24,082 bases of DNA from Rubrobacter sp. (GCA_016781775.1 JADDPR010000289.1:1-24082), one strand, 5' to 3'; positions 1-7,369 are shown, counted from the first letter of the stretch. A program made the numbers and translations. The notes: generated by a model not told the origin, from the sequence alone.

Positions 1-301
1 ATAATTGCAGAAAACAGGAAGATGTAGAGAAGCGCGGCGGCCAGCACGCCCGCGGCGCTGACGAGAAAGCAGACGGCCCCGGGGCGGAATCTCCCCCTAC
101 CGGTCGCGAGCGCGCCGACCAAGGCGAGACCACAGAAAACGATCAAAACCGTATTGGCCCCCAGCACCACGCGCAGAAACGAGTTGGTGAGCAGTCCACC
201 CACTCCGATTCCGACGCCAGCGCAAAGAAGTACGATGCTCCGGCCTTGATCACGCCTAGCATAGCCCCTGCAGCACCGATCAGCATCGCCGCAACCCTCA
301 A
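1..301 (-). pseudogene. Small multi-pass membrane protein, frameshifted, 3' end off the window
   Basis: Two reading frames on the minus strand make one sensible hydrophobic protein. The first starts at TTG 301 (GAGAGG at 309-314 is a fair ribosome site) or ATG 286 and reads a glycine/alanine-rich membrane helix (LIGAAGAMLGVIKAG). From about position 240 leftwards the sense continues in another frame, with two or three more helices (SIVLLCAGVGIGVGGLL, TVLIVFCGLALVGAL, VCFLVSAAGVLAAALLYIF) to the window edge. The first frame meets a TGA further on, and the second has no start codon before the join. The style resembles small DUF4064-like membrane proteins, which is a weak guess. The break near 235-245 is either a real indel or a sequence error. 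Confidence 0.45.
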
Positions 302-625
302 TCTTCTACCTCTCTTGCAGGGGACGGAAGAAACCGTCCAAGATCATCCGATAAGGATAGCTTCCCCCCAACCCTAACGGGAGGATTAGAATATCCTACC
401 TTCCCGTCCCAAACGGGGCGCGCCACCAGGCGTGTTCGTCTAGACGACTGGGTTGGGATTGCGTGGGAGGAAGAAGCATGCTCTGCCTCTCCCACCGTCC
501 TCGCGAATCGTCTGAGCGGGGGTACGCCACCCGCAATCTCCGGGTAGGGTAGAAATAAGGAGAGCAACCGGTACCCACGGCTCCAAACAACTTCTTCGAT
601 CCTCGCCAGAAGGGAGCAGGAGTAG
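302..625. other. 324-bp gene-free gap between divergent genes, rich in inverted repeats
   Basis: No gene is supported here. The long minus-strand frame across it lacks the codon bias of real genes in this window. Visible structure: ACGGGA (from about 378) pairs with TCCCGT (to about 408) around a GGAT/ATCC inner pair; a perfect 12-bp palindrome TCGTCTAGACGA lies at 436-447; GTGGGAG at 463-469 pairs with CTCCCAC at 489-495. A 24-codon open frame starting at ATG 478 after GGGAGG could exist but has nothing else to support it. Promoters for the genes on both sides must lie here, but no clear pair of boxes stands out. Confidence 0.4.
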
Positions 626-1747
626 ATGGTGCGTAGATCAAGTAACGCGGCCTCCTCACGTGGGTCACGGACGAAGCGGATCCTGTGGGTAGCCGTCCTT
701 GCGGGAGCCGCGGCGGGCTCCGGCGCCCTGTACCAGGTCGTGGAGACGGCGAGGGACCGCAAGCGCTACCCCGCCCCGGGCCGCCTCGTGGACGCCGGCG
801 GCCACGGGCTGCACCTGGACGTCAAGGGGGAGGACAAGAAAGGTCCCACGGTCGTACTGGAGATGGGCGGGGCCGGCGCTTCCCCCCTCTTCGCCCGCTT
901 GCACCCGGCTATAGCCGAGTTCGCGCGGGTGGTCAACTACGACCGCGCCGGGATCGGTTGGAGCGAGCCCGGCCCAAAGCCCCGGGACGCCTACACCATC
1001 GCCCGCGAGCTCCATACGGCGCTCAAGAACGCGGGCCTGCCCGCTCCCTACATCCCCGTCGGCGCCTCGATGGGCGGCCCGTTCGCCCTCGTGTTTGCCG
1101 GGCTCTACCCGGAGGAGACCGCCGGCGTGGTGCTGGTGGACTGCATGCATCCCGACCAGTGGGAACGTCTCCCGTCGCGCATGGGCCGCATCATCCGTAT
1201 GGCCGACAAACTTATGCCCCTGCTGCCCCTCCTCGCGCGCTTCGGTCTCCTGCGGCTTCTCGATACCACGAGGCAGATCAACATGGGGCTGTCCGAAGAG
1301 CAACGCCTGACGCCCCAGGCGCAGACGCAGCTCAGGGCTGTCTTCGCCCTACCGGAGCAGTGGAAGGCCTCCCACGCCGAGACTACGGTCTGGGACGTAA
1401 CCAGGGAGCAGATGCGCGCCTCGTGGAACCTGAGAGAGAAACCGCTCCTGGTGCTCAGCGCCACCCGCAACGAGACCTTCCCGGACATGATGGGGCCGTG
1501 GCTGGAGATGCAGGCGGAGCTCGCGTCGCTCTCGTCCGACTCCAGGCATCACCTCATGCAGGGGGCGAGCCACGTGGCCCTTATCACCGACCCTCGCTAC
1601 CTCCGCGAAGTCGCCGAAAACATCCGCGAGTTTCTGGAAGACATCTCCCCGGCGAAGAAGGGAGCTCGGAGAGATCGAAGCTTAGACGAGGGTGAACGTA
1701 TCGTTGCGATCCCCAAAAAGAAAGACCCGGGGTTCTCCCCGGGCTAG
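626..1747 (+). CDS. Membrane-anchored alpha/beta hydrolase
   Basis: A 373-residue protein of the alpha/beta hydrolase fold; the substrate cannot be told. A basic start and one hydrophobic helix at about residues 18-36 suggest an N-terminal signal anchor with the enzyme outside the membrane. The oxyanion/strand region EMGGAGAS is at about 79-86, VNYDRAGIGWSEPG at about 103-116, the nucleophile elbow GASMGG has Ser148, and the catalytic His is probably in GASHVALI near residue 316. The ATG is preceded by GGGAGCAGGAG at a good distance. The last dozen codons (KKKDPGFSPG) run through a hairpin that serves as terminator for the convergent tRNA gene, so the C-terminus is probably not under strong constraint. 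Family assignment is firm; any claim of esterase, lipase or dehalogenase activity would be a guess. Confidence 0.85.
   Translation: MVRRSSNAASSRGSRTKRILWVAVLAGAAAGSGALYQVVETARDRKRYPAPGRLVDAGGHGLHLDVKGEDKKGPTVVLEMGGAGASPLFARLHPAIAEFARVVNYDRAGIGWSEPGPKPRDAYTIARELHTALKNAGLPAPYIPVGASMGGPFALVFAGLYPEETAGVVLVDCMHPDQWERLPSRMGRIIRMADKLMPLLPLLARFGLLRLLDTTRQINMGLSEEQRLTPQAQTQLRAVFALPEQWKASHAETTVWDVTREQMRASWNLREKPLLVLSATRNETFPDMMGPWLEMQAELASLSSDSRHHLMQGASHVALITDPRYLREVAENIREFLEDISPAKKGARRDRSLDEGERIVAIPKKKDPGFSPG
1711..1743 (-). terminator. Rho-independent terminator of tRNA-Pro
   Basis: A perfect 7-bp stem CCCGGGG/CCCCGGG (1726-1732 with 1737-1743) and 4-base loop is followed, on the minus strand, by a T-rich run (TCTTTCTTTTTGG, 1725-1711). 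It starts 4 bases after the tRNA 3' end. It lies inside the 3' end of the convergent hydrolase gene. Confidence 0.8.
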
Positions 1748-1821
1748 TCGGGACGAGAGGATTTGAACCTCCGACCTCCTCGTCCCGAACGAGGCGCGCT
1801 ACCAGGCTGCGCTACGTCCCG
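1748..1821 (-). tRNA. tRNA-Pro, anticodon CGG
   Basis: The minus strand folds into a complete 74-nt cloverleaf. Acceptor arms CGGGACG and CGTCCCG carry discriminator A; the D arm has GCGCAGCCTGGTAGCGC; the anticodon stem CCTCG/CGAGG holds the loop TTCGGGA, giving anticodon CGG (reads CCG, proline); the T arm contains GGTTCAAATCC. The 3' CCA is not encoded, so it must be added after transcription. Confidence 0.95.
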
Positions 1822-1833
1822 ACTGCGTCGCAC

Positions 1834-1861
1834 ATTATACCGAAGCAGGCGCCTTTGACCA
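1834..1861 (-). promoter_or_regulatory. Promoter of tRNA-Pro
   Basis: On the minus strand a perfect -10 box TATAAT (1839-1834) lies about 13 bases before the tRNA 5' end. A TGGTCA box (1861-1856) 16 bp further upstream is a fair -35. The predicted start is near 1827. Confidence 0.65.
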
Positions 1862-1880
1862 CCCGTCCCAGAAACGCGGG

Positions 1881-2912
1881 CTACGGTTGCAAACTCTCCC
1901 AGAACGGGGCCAACGCCTCCCGAGCCTCCCGCACCGGGGCGGGAGCTTGTTCCGCGCGATATTCCCATCCCCGTCCAGGCTCGCCTTCCAGCCCCCTCAC
2001 CGTCGCCTCGACGCATCCGGACAGGGCGCGGAGGTTGTAGCCGCCTTCGAGGATAAGGGCCGGCGGGGCGCAGTTCGGGAGCTCCCGCGCGAGCGCCGCG
2101 ACGGCGGCGGAGGCCTCCCCGAAGAAGGTCTCGTCGAGGGCCATGCCGCCTAGAGGGTCGTCGCGGTGGGCGTCGTAGCCGGCCGAGACGATCACGACCT
2201 CCGGCTCGAACTCCCTCAGCACCGGCAGCAGCACCCCAGCGAAGGCGGCGGCGTAGCGGTCGGCGCCGGAGCGGGCCGGGAGCGGCACGTTGACGGTAAG
2301 ACCGCGTCCCTTCCCTCTCCCCGCCTCGTCGAGCCTGCCGGTGCCCGGGTAGAAGGGGCTCCGGTGTACGGAGAGGTAGAGCACGTCTTCCCGATCGTAG
2401 AAGATGTCCTGGGTGCCGTTGCCGTGGTGGACGTCCCAATCCAGTATGGCGACCCGTTCGGCCCCCAGGGACCTCGCCCGGGCCGCCGCGACCGCCGCGT
2501 GGTTGAGGAGGCAGAAGCCCATCGCGTAGTGCGCCCCAGCGTGGTGCCCTGGCGGGCGGACGATCGCGAAGGACGGGACGCCCCCCTGCATCGCGCCCTC
2601 CACCGCGGAGACCGCGGCCCCGCTCCCAAGTACGGCCGCCTGCCAGGAGTGGGCGTTCGTGGCCGTGTCCCCGTCGAGGTATCCGCCCCCTCCCTCGCAG
2701 AGGGCCCGCAGATCGTCGAGGTACCCGGGGGAATGGACTGCCTCCAGCGCTTCGCGGGGCGCGGGGGCGGAGTATGCGAAGTCCAGGTCCACGCCCGAGG
2801 TGCGGGCGCGCTCGGCTCCTTCGAAGGCGGCGGCGAGGCGTTGGGGCGCCTCGACGGAGGAGTTGGGGTTATGGTGACGGGCGCAGTTGGGGTGGGAGTA
2901 GGCCCGGATCAT
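1881..2912 (-). CDS. Histone-deacetylase-like amidohydrolase (AcuC/acetylpolyamine type)
   Basis: A 343-residue zinc hydrolase of the arginase/deacetylase superfamily that removes acetyl groups from acetyl-lysine or acetylated polyamines; which of these is not decided by sequence. All core motifs are present: RPPGHHA with the His pair 123/124, DWDVHHGNGTQ with likely zinc ligands Asp160 and His162, SAGYDAHRDDPLGG with zinc ligand Asp247, and the closing LEGGYN at about 289-293. Length is normal for bacterial members. The start is ATG 2912, only 4 bp after the stop of the upstream amidase gene, so the two are probably co-transcribed and perhaps translationally coupled. The pairing with a peptidoglycan amidase is not a familiar pathway. 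It leaves open a role on N-acetylated wall-derived or polyamine substrates (inference). Confidence 0.9.
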   Translation of the reverse strand: MIRAYSHPNCARHHNPNSSVEAPQRLAAAFEGAERARTSGVDLDFAYSAPAPREALEAVHSPGYLDDLRALCEGGGGYLDGDTATNAHSWQAAVLGSGAAVSAVEGAMQGGVPSFAIVRPPGHHAGAHYAMGFCLLNHAAVAAARARSLGAERVAILDWDVHHGNGTQDIFYDREDVLYLSVHRSPFYPGTGRLDEAGRGKGRGLTVNVPLPARSGADRYAAAFAGVLLPVLREFEPEVVIVSAGYDAHRDDPLGGMALDETFFGEASAAVAALARELPNCAPPALILEGGYNLRALSGCVEATVRGLEGEPGRGWEYRAEQAPAPVREAREALAPFWESLQP

Positions 2913-2916
2913 GGGT

Positions 2917-3987
2917 CTATTGCGCTATAAAAGCCGCGTCCCGGCCGGCGTAGAGCTCAAGGGCCCCGGCGATGGCCTCGGCGACGGTGGTGGGGTAGTA
3001 CGGGTCCGAGGCGAGGTCCAGGTTCTCGGGGTTCGTGAGGAAGAGGGGCTCGAGCATCACCGCCGGGATGTTCGTCTCGCGCAGGATAACGTAGGAGCGG
3101 CCGAACTCCCCTATGTCCTCCGTCTCCAGCGCGCGGCTCACGCCCTTCTGGACGTAGGTCGCGGCCATCCTTCCGCGGTGCGAGCGGTAGCCGAGGCGCT
3201 CGAAGTAGAACGCGGCTGTGCCGCTCGCCGCGGGCGAGCGGTGGTGGGCATGGTGGATCGAGACGACCATCTTCGCCCGGCTGGAGTTGGCGAGAAAGGC
3301 CCGGTCGGAGTCCGAAACCTCTTCGTCGTCGCCGCGCGTCAGGAGTACCTCGCGGGCGGGTAGGATCTGCGCGAGCTCGTGGGCGACCGCGAGGTTCAGG
3401 TCGGCCTCGGTGAGCCCGTTCGGGCACTTGTAGCCGACGTCGCGCCCGCCGTGGGCGGCGTCGACGACGATCGTGCCGGAGAACAGATCCTCCGGGAAGT
3501 AGCCGCCGTTCTTGTCCGGAAGCTGATGGGTGCCTAAAGACTGGGCCGCGTAAGTGTCGAGCACCCTGAAGACCCCGTCGTCGATGACCCCGTCGGGGGC
3601 GAGGCCGGCGTTGCGCTGAAACTCCTTCGCCGCGCGGGCGGTCCGCTCGTCGAAGAGGCCGTTGACGGCGCCGGGGTCGAAGCCGAGGTCGTGGAGCATG
3701 CGCTGCAGCTCCGTGACGTCGGCGCCCCTGAAGGGGGGCTGACGCAGGTACAGGAGGCGCCCGCCCGGGCGGTAGCCGGCCTCGTAGACCTCCCGCCACG
3801 TGATCGGCCCGACCACGCCGTCCGCCAGGATGCCCATCCTCTGCTGAAAGGCCCGGACCGCGAGCTCGGTGACGGGCCCGAAGACGCCGTCTATCCCCCG
3901 GTTGCCGAGGTCGAGGCCGAGGGCGAGCAGCCGGGTCTGAAGGTCCACGACCTCCCTGCCCCGGTCTCCCCGTCGCAGGGCGCGCAT
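2917..3987 (-). CDS. N-acetylmuramoyl-L-alanine amidase with two peptidoglycan-binding domains
   Basis: A 356-residue cell-wall hydrolase that cuts the MurNAc-L-Ala bond. Two tandem PG_binding_1 domains fill the N-terminal half (about residues 4-65, ending FQQRMGILADGVVGP, and about 85-145, with KEFQRNAGLAPDGVID). An Amidase_3 catalytic domain occupies about 170-350. The likely zinc and catalytic residues are in VDAAHGG, GLTEADL, SIHHAHH and MLEPLFLTN. I chose ATG 3987 because the first domain starts right after it and the upstream extension is low-complexity. A G-run (GGGGGGG) just upstream is a weak ribosome site. There is no signal peptide in this frame, similar to CwlM-like and sporulation-type amidases; export is therefore uncertain. 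It precedes the deacetylase-like gene by 4 bp. Confidence 0.88.
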   Translation of the reverse strand: MRALRRGDRGREVVDLQTRLLALGLDLGNRGIDGVFGPVTELAVRAFQQRMGILADGVVGPITWREVYEAGYRPGGRLLYLRQPPFRGADVTELQRMLHDLGFDPGAVNGLFDERTARAAKEFQRNAGLAPDGVIDDGVFRVLDTYAAQSLGTHQLPDKNGGYFPEDLFSGTIVVDAAHGGRDVGYKCPNGLTEADLNLAVAHELAQILPAREVLLTRGDDEEVSDSDRAFLANSSRAKMVVSIHHAHHRSPAASGTAAFYFERLGYRSHRGRMAATYVQKGVSRALETEDIGEFGRSYVILRETNIPAVMLEPLFLTNPENLDLASDPYYPTTVAEAIAGALELYAGRDAAFIAQ

Positions 3988-4070
3988 GGTTAAAGCCCCC
4001 CCGTCGTAGAGAGAACCTGCGGCGTCACCGAAACCACGTAAGGGAGCAGCATAAAAGCGGCAAGGAGGCC

Positions 4071-4118
4071 CCAAAAGAGGGGCGCCGGGCGGTCCGTGTC
4101 CTGGATCGCCCGGCGCCC
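4071..4118 (-). terminator. Strong terminator after groES
   Basis: A perfect 12-bp stem (GGGCGCCGGGCG at 4080-4091 with CGCCCGGCGCCC at 4107-4118) and 15-base loop is followed on the minus strand by CTCTTTTGG. It separates groES from the amidase gene. Confidence 0.8.
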
Positions 4119-4167
4119 GAGGGGCCTGGGGGCCGCGGTGTGGTTGGGGCCCCCGAACCTGATGGGT

Positions 4168-4458
4168 TTACTCCCCTACCACCCCGAGGATGTCGTCGGC
4201 GTCGAGGATCATGTAGTCCTCGCCCTCCAGCGTGATCTCGGTGCCGGAGTACTTGGCGAAGACGATGACGTCGCCCTCGGAGACTTCGACCGCGACGGTC
4301 TGGCCGTCCTTGTCGGTCTTGCCGCTACCGACCGCGACGACCTTCGCCGTCTGCGGCCTCTCCTTGGCGGTGTCCGGCAGCACGATGCCGGAGGCCGTCG
4401 TCTGCTCGCGCTCTATAAGCTGGACCAGCGCGCGTGCGCCTAGCGGCTTGAAGTTCAT
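4168..4458 (-). CDS. groES: Co-chaperonin GroES (Hsp10)
   Basis: A 96-residue co-chaperonin that caps the GroEL barrel during protein folding in the cytoplasm. It opens MNFKPLGARALVQ and has the mobile-loop segment TTASGIVLPDTAKERPQ, the GKVVAVG-like strand (AKVVAVGSG) and the family end DDILGVVGE. ATG 4458 was chosen over an in-frame start 11 codons upstream because GAGGAGG lies just before it and the Hsp10 family starts here. No groEL is in the window; a strong terminator follows, so groES is transcribed alone. Its upstream region carries a clear promoter overlapped by a perfect palindrome and a leader hairpin. Neither is the usual CIRCE or HAIR element. Confidence 0.95.
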   Translation of the reverse strand: MNFKPLGARALVQLIEREQTTASGIVLPDTAKERPQTAKVVAVGSGKTDKDGQTVAVEVSEGDVIVFAKYSGTEITLEGEDYMILDADDILGVVGE

Positions 4459-4496
4459 GGGATCCTGCCTCCTCTTTCCTTCGATTTGCACAAACT

Positions 4497-4523
4497 CGAC
4501 GCCCCGATTCCCTCGGGGCGTCG
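4497..4523. promoter_or_regulatory. Perfect 10-bp hairpin in the groES leader
   Basis: CGACGCCCCG (4497-4506) pairs exactly with CGGGGCGTCG (4514-4523) around a 7-base loop. It lies in the predicted groES 5' untranslated region, about 40 bases before the start codon. On the plus strand it is followed by gggccTTTTCT and would look like a terminator, yet no plus-strand gene ends here. It may be an mRNA stability or attenuation element of groES, or a guard against antisense read-through (inference). Confidence 0.55.
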
Positions 4524-4550
4524 GGCCTTTTCTACCCTGATACGGCCGGG

Positions 4551-4579
4551 ATTGTAACGGAACCCGTTACAATACGCAA
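4551..4579 (-). promoter_or_regulatory. groES promoter with overlapping perfect palindrome
   Basis: On the minus strand TTGCGT (4579-4574) and TACAAT (4556-4551) are spaced by exactly 17 bp, a good sigma-A promoter, with a predicted start near 4544. A perfect inverted repeat, ATTGTAACGG (4551-4560), aac, CCGTTACAAT (4564-4573), covers the -10 box and nearly all of the spacer. A protein bound there would block RNA polymerase, so it is a candidate operator. It differs from CIRCE (TTAGCACTC-N9-GAGTGCTAA) and from HAIR (CTTGAGT-N7-ACTCAAG). Confidence 0.6.
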
Positions 4580-4610
4580 TCGCCCGTCGGGCCACCCGCG
4601 ATGCCCCTTC

Positions 4611-4922
4611 TTACAGGCCGAGCTGCGCGGCGAGCTGGTTTTTCGGGAGGGCGCCGACGGCCTGCTTCTGAATCTGCCCACCCTCGAAACGGGAGATCGT
4701 GGGGATGCTCGTGATGCTGTAGCTCATGGCGGTCTGCGGGTTGTCGTCCACGTTGACCTTGACGAAACGCACGTCCTCGCGACTCTCGCTCATCTCGTCG
4801 AGAATCGGGGAGATCCGCCGGCACGGCACGCACCAGGGCGCCCAGAAGTCCACGATTACGGGCTTGTCGGACTGCAGAACCTCGCTCTCGAAGTTCGCGT
4901 CGGTAACGTCGGCAACCGCCAT
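4611..4922 (-). CDS. trxA: Thioredoxin
   Basis: A 103-residue thioredoxin, the general cytoplasmic protein-disulfide reductant. The strand VIVDFWAPW leads into the active site WCVPCR (Cys31, Cys34), and the cis-proline loop is SITSIPT. The length is the family norm. The usual site is WCGPCK; here Val replaces Gly and Arg replaces Lys, which should shift redox potential or partner choice but keeps both cysteines. ATG 4922 follows TGGAGGTAG at a good distance; an in-frame start 7 codons upstream is less suitable. A TAGAAT box near 4967-4972 on the minus strand may be the -10 of its own promoter, with no clear -35. Confidence 0.93.
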   Translation of the reverse strand: MAVADVTDANFESEVLQSDKPVIVDFWAPWCVPCRRISPILDEMSESREDVRFVKVNVDDNPQTAMSYSITSIPTISRFEGGQIQKQAVGALPKNQLAAQLGL

Positions 4923-5012
4923 GAAACTACCTCCAGATCTCAACCAACCTCTTACGACGACGCGATTCTAACACGACGTTTTGCCCGTTCCCGCCGGGGG
5001 GCGAAGCGCCGT

Positions 5013-5969
5013 CTACACCGTGTCGCGGTCGAAAACCTCGGAGAAGACCTCCACCCGGACGGTCTGGGCAAGCTCCTCGGCCCGCCGGGCCTCGAAGACC
5101 CCCGCGCCCAGGGTCTCGGCGTTGGCCGCCGCGCACCCCGCCGCGAGACGTACGGCCTCGACCGGCGAGAGCTTGCGGTGGAGGCCCGCGAGGAGGCCCG
5201 CGAGGTAAGCGTCGCCGCTACCGATGGTCGAGAGGGACTCGACCTCGGGCGCCCGGGCCGAGACGACCCCGCCCTCCGCCGTGAGGTACGAGTAACCGGA
5301 GTGCGAGGTGATGCACGCCCCCTGGGCCCCTAGCTCGACCAGGCGCCTCAGCCCCCGCAGGAAGTCTCCCTCTTCTATAAAGTCGAAGCCGGCCGCGCTC
5401 TCGGCCTCGTGCTGGTTCGGGCTGACGAGCGACGGGTCCTCCTTGAGCGTCGCCTTGAGGACCGTCGGGGGGGCGTCCACGACCGTGTAGAGGCCCCTCT
5501 CCCGGGCCTTGTGCACCAGGTTCGCGAGGTATCCCTCGTCGAGGTTCGGCGGGAGGCTGCCGGCGAAGACGACGGCCGTGGCGTACTGCATAAGGAACTC
5601 GAGGCGCCTCTGAAACTCGCGCGCCTCCTCGGGTGAAACCTCCGGGCCGCGCTCGTTGATCTCCGTCTGCGTCCCGTTCATCGGGTCCACCATCGCCGTG
5701 GAGGTGCGGGACGGGCTCCTCGTCTCGACGAGATCGAAGGGGATGGCCGCCTCCGAGAGGCCGTCCCGGATGGCGTCACCGTTGCGCCCGCCGACGAGGC
5801 CCGTGGCCAGTACCGGGACGTCGAGCGTCCGCAGAGCGCGGGCTACGTTGATGCCCTTGCCTCCCGCCAGAGACGTTCCTTCCGGCGAGCGGTGGCGCTC
5901 CCCTAGCGTCAGGCTCGGGACGACGAGGGTCCGCGCGAGGGCGGCGTTTAGGGTGACGGTCAGGATCAT
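5013..5969 (-). CDS. PfkB-family sugar kinase (1-phosphofructokinase/tagatose-6-phosphate kinase type)
   Basis: A 318-residue PfkB/ribokinase-family kinase that phosphorylates a sugar phosphate with ATP. It starts MILTVTLNAALARTL, with the first family signature GGKGINVARAL, the strand FAGSLPPNLDEGY, and the second signature STIGSGDAYLAGLLAG holding the catalytic-base Asp in GSGDA. The N-terminal pattern and SLPP loop are those of the FruK/LacC branch, not ribokinase. At the substrate-binding N-terminus most relatives read LNxALD or LNAAID; here the Asp is Ala (LNAALA). ATG 5969 follows AGAGAGG. It lies 40 bp behind the D,D-carboxypeptidase gene with no terminator between, so co-transcription is likely. 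No fructose PTS gene is nearby, so fructose 1-phosphate, tagatose 6-phosphate or another substrate all remain possible. Confidence 0.85.
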   Translation of the reverse strand: MILTVTLNAALARTLVVPSLTLGERHRSPEGTSLAGGKGINVARALRTLDVPVLATGLVGGRNGDAIRDGLSEAAIPFDLVETRSPSRTSTAMVDPMNGTQTEINERGPEVSPEEAREFQRRLEFLMQYATAVVFAGSLPPNLDEGYLANLVHKARERGLYTVVDAPPTVLKATLKEDPSLVSPNQHEAESAAGFDFIEEGDFLRGLRRLVELGAQGACITSHSGYSYLTAEGGVVSARAPEVESLSTIGSGDAYLAGLLAGLHRKLSPVEAVRLAAGCAAANAETLGAGVFEARRAEELAQTVRVEVFSEVFDRDTV

Positions 5970-6009
5970 CTTCGCACCTCTCTTTCCCCAAAGGGTGCCG
6001 CTGGTATTC

Positions 6010-7281
6010 TTACTCGAAGATCCCGCCCGCTGTATACCACACCTTCCTGAAGATCGAAGCCTCCTCGTACCCGTCCTGCGCGACAAGCGCGCTCTCCCCG
6101 ACCTTCTCCCCACCGACGTAGGCCTCGACCCTGCCCAGCCGGGTCCCCGGACGTGCCTCGGGTGGCAGCTCGTCCATTACCTCTACCCGCTGCTCGACGG
6201 CCTCCCCGGTACCCACGAGCCCCTGGACGGGTTCTTCAGCGACGAGCCCTACCTCCCTGTCCCGCCGGTACGGGACGGGCGCTTCGGCGTAGCGCTCACC
6301 CTCGAGGACGACCTCCCGCCGGTCGTGGGCGACGAAGCCGTGCTCCAGGACCTCGGCGGAGTCGTTGAAGCGGTCCTCGTCGTCGAGTACGACGGCGACG
6401 TAGGATTCGTCCTCCGAGAGGGCCGCCGAGACGAGGCTCGGCCCGGCCCCGGGCGTGGTCCCGGTCTTCACCCCGATCGCGGGTCCGTAGACGTAGAGCA
6501 GCTCGTTCGTGTTCTGCAGCGGTATCTCGCGGTCCGCCGTCGCGATGGACGCCTCCTCCGTGCCGACGATCTCGGCGAACCCGGGGTACTCGTATGCAGC
6601 GATGGTCGTCCGGGCGAGCTCTCTCGCCGTCGTGTGGTGGCCCTCGGCGTCGAAGCCGATCGGGTTCTCGAAGCGGGTGTCCTCGAGGCCCAGACCCTCG
6701 GCCTTCTCGTTCATCATGGCGACGAAGCGCGCGACGCCTGCGTCGCCTACGCCCCCGCCGAGGTGCTCGGCCAGGGCGTAGGCGGCGTCGTCGCCCGAGG
6801 AGATCATGGTCGCCATCAAGAGCTCGCAGACGGTGAGTACGTCGCCCTCGAAGAGCCCGACGTTGCTGTAAGCGGGGACGGCGTAGCTCGCGGCCTCCGC
6901 CGAGATAACGACCTCCTCGTCGAGGTTCGCCCGTCCCTCCTCGACCATCTCGAAGGCCACAAGCCCGGTCATGACCTTCGTCGTCGAGGCCATCGACAGC
7001 CTCCTGTCCTCCCCCTCCCCGGCCAGGTACTCGCCGGTTTGCAGGTCCACCAGCGCCCATGCCCGAGCCGTGACCTCGGGGGGCGGAGGGGCGACGGGGG
7101 CGGCCTCAGCAGGAGGTTCTTGCGGACCTTGCGCGGTGGTCTGCTGCGAGGCGGCCTCCTCCGTGCCGGCGAACAGGGGCAGCGCGAGCAGGACGAGGGA
7201 GGCGAGCAGGGCCCTCGTCGCAAGCCTGAACGGGGGTCTGCCCGCGCGCGTTTTCGGAGATGGGGCTTTCAAATCGCCCAC
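6010..7281 (-). CDS. D-alanyl-D-alanine carboxypeptidase (PBP5/DacA-like)
   Basis: A serine D,D-peptidase of family S11 that trims the terminal D-Ala from peptidoglycan stem peptides outside the membrane. From GTG 7281: a signal sequence (LATRALLASLVLLALPLFAG, about residues 20-39), a Pro/Ala-rich linker, active-site SxxK as S99-TT-K102, second motif SSGDD (SxN position occupied by Asp), KTG box as VKTGTT, then a PBP5_C-like beta domain and a C-terminal stretch (VWYTAGGIF) that could bind the membrane. GTG 7281 is chosen by signal-peptide position; TTG 7317 and TTG 7272 are alternatives and none has a good ribosome site. The sugar-kinase gene follows 40 bp later. Confidence 0.88.
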   Translation of the reverse strand: MGDLKAPSPKTRAGRPPFRLATRALLASLVLLALPLFAGTEEAASQQTTAQGPQEPPAEAAPVAPPPPEVTARAWALVDLQTGEYLAGEGEDRRLSMASTTKVMTGLVAFEMVEEGRANLDEEVVISAEAASYAVPAYSNVGLFEGDVLTVCELLMATMISSGDDAAYALAEHLGGGVGDAGVARFVAMMNEKAEGLGLEDTRFENPIGFDAEGHHTTARELARTTIAAYEYPGFAEIVGTEEASIATADREIPLQNTNELLYVYGPAIGVKTGTTPGAGPSLVSAALSEDESYVAVVLDDEDRFNDSAEVLEHGFVAHDRREVVLEGERYAEAPVPYRRDREVGLVAEEPVQGLVGTGEAVEQRVEVMDELPPEARPGTRLGRVEAYVGGEKVGESALVAQDGYEEASIFRKVWYTAGGIFE

Positions 7282-7369
7282 GAGGGTACATAAGCCAGCA
7301 CCGATGGACAAGCCCAACCGCTGGGATCTTGGAGGTGGCCGGGTTCGGGAAACGATCTCCCCGTGCCGT

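Noticed and set aside
298..762. 154-codon frame on the minus strand
   Set aside because: Runs antisense into the hydrolase gene, has no domain, and its codon use does not match real genes here.
5656..7293. 545-codon plus-strand frame
   Set aside because: Antisense of the D,D-carboxypeptidase and sugar-kinase genes, whose motifs are unmistakable.
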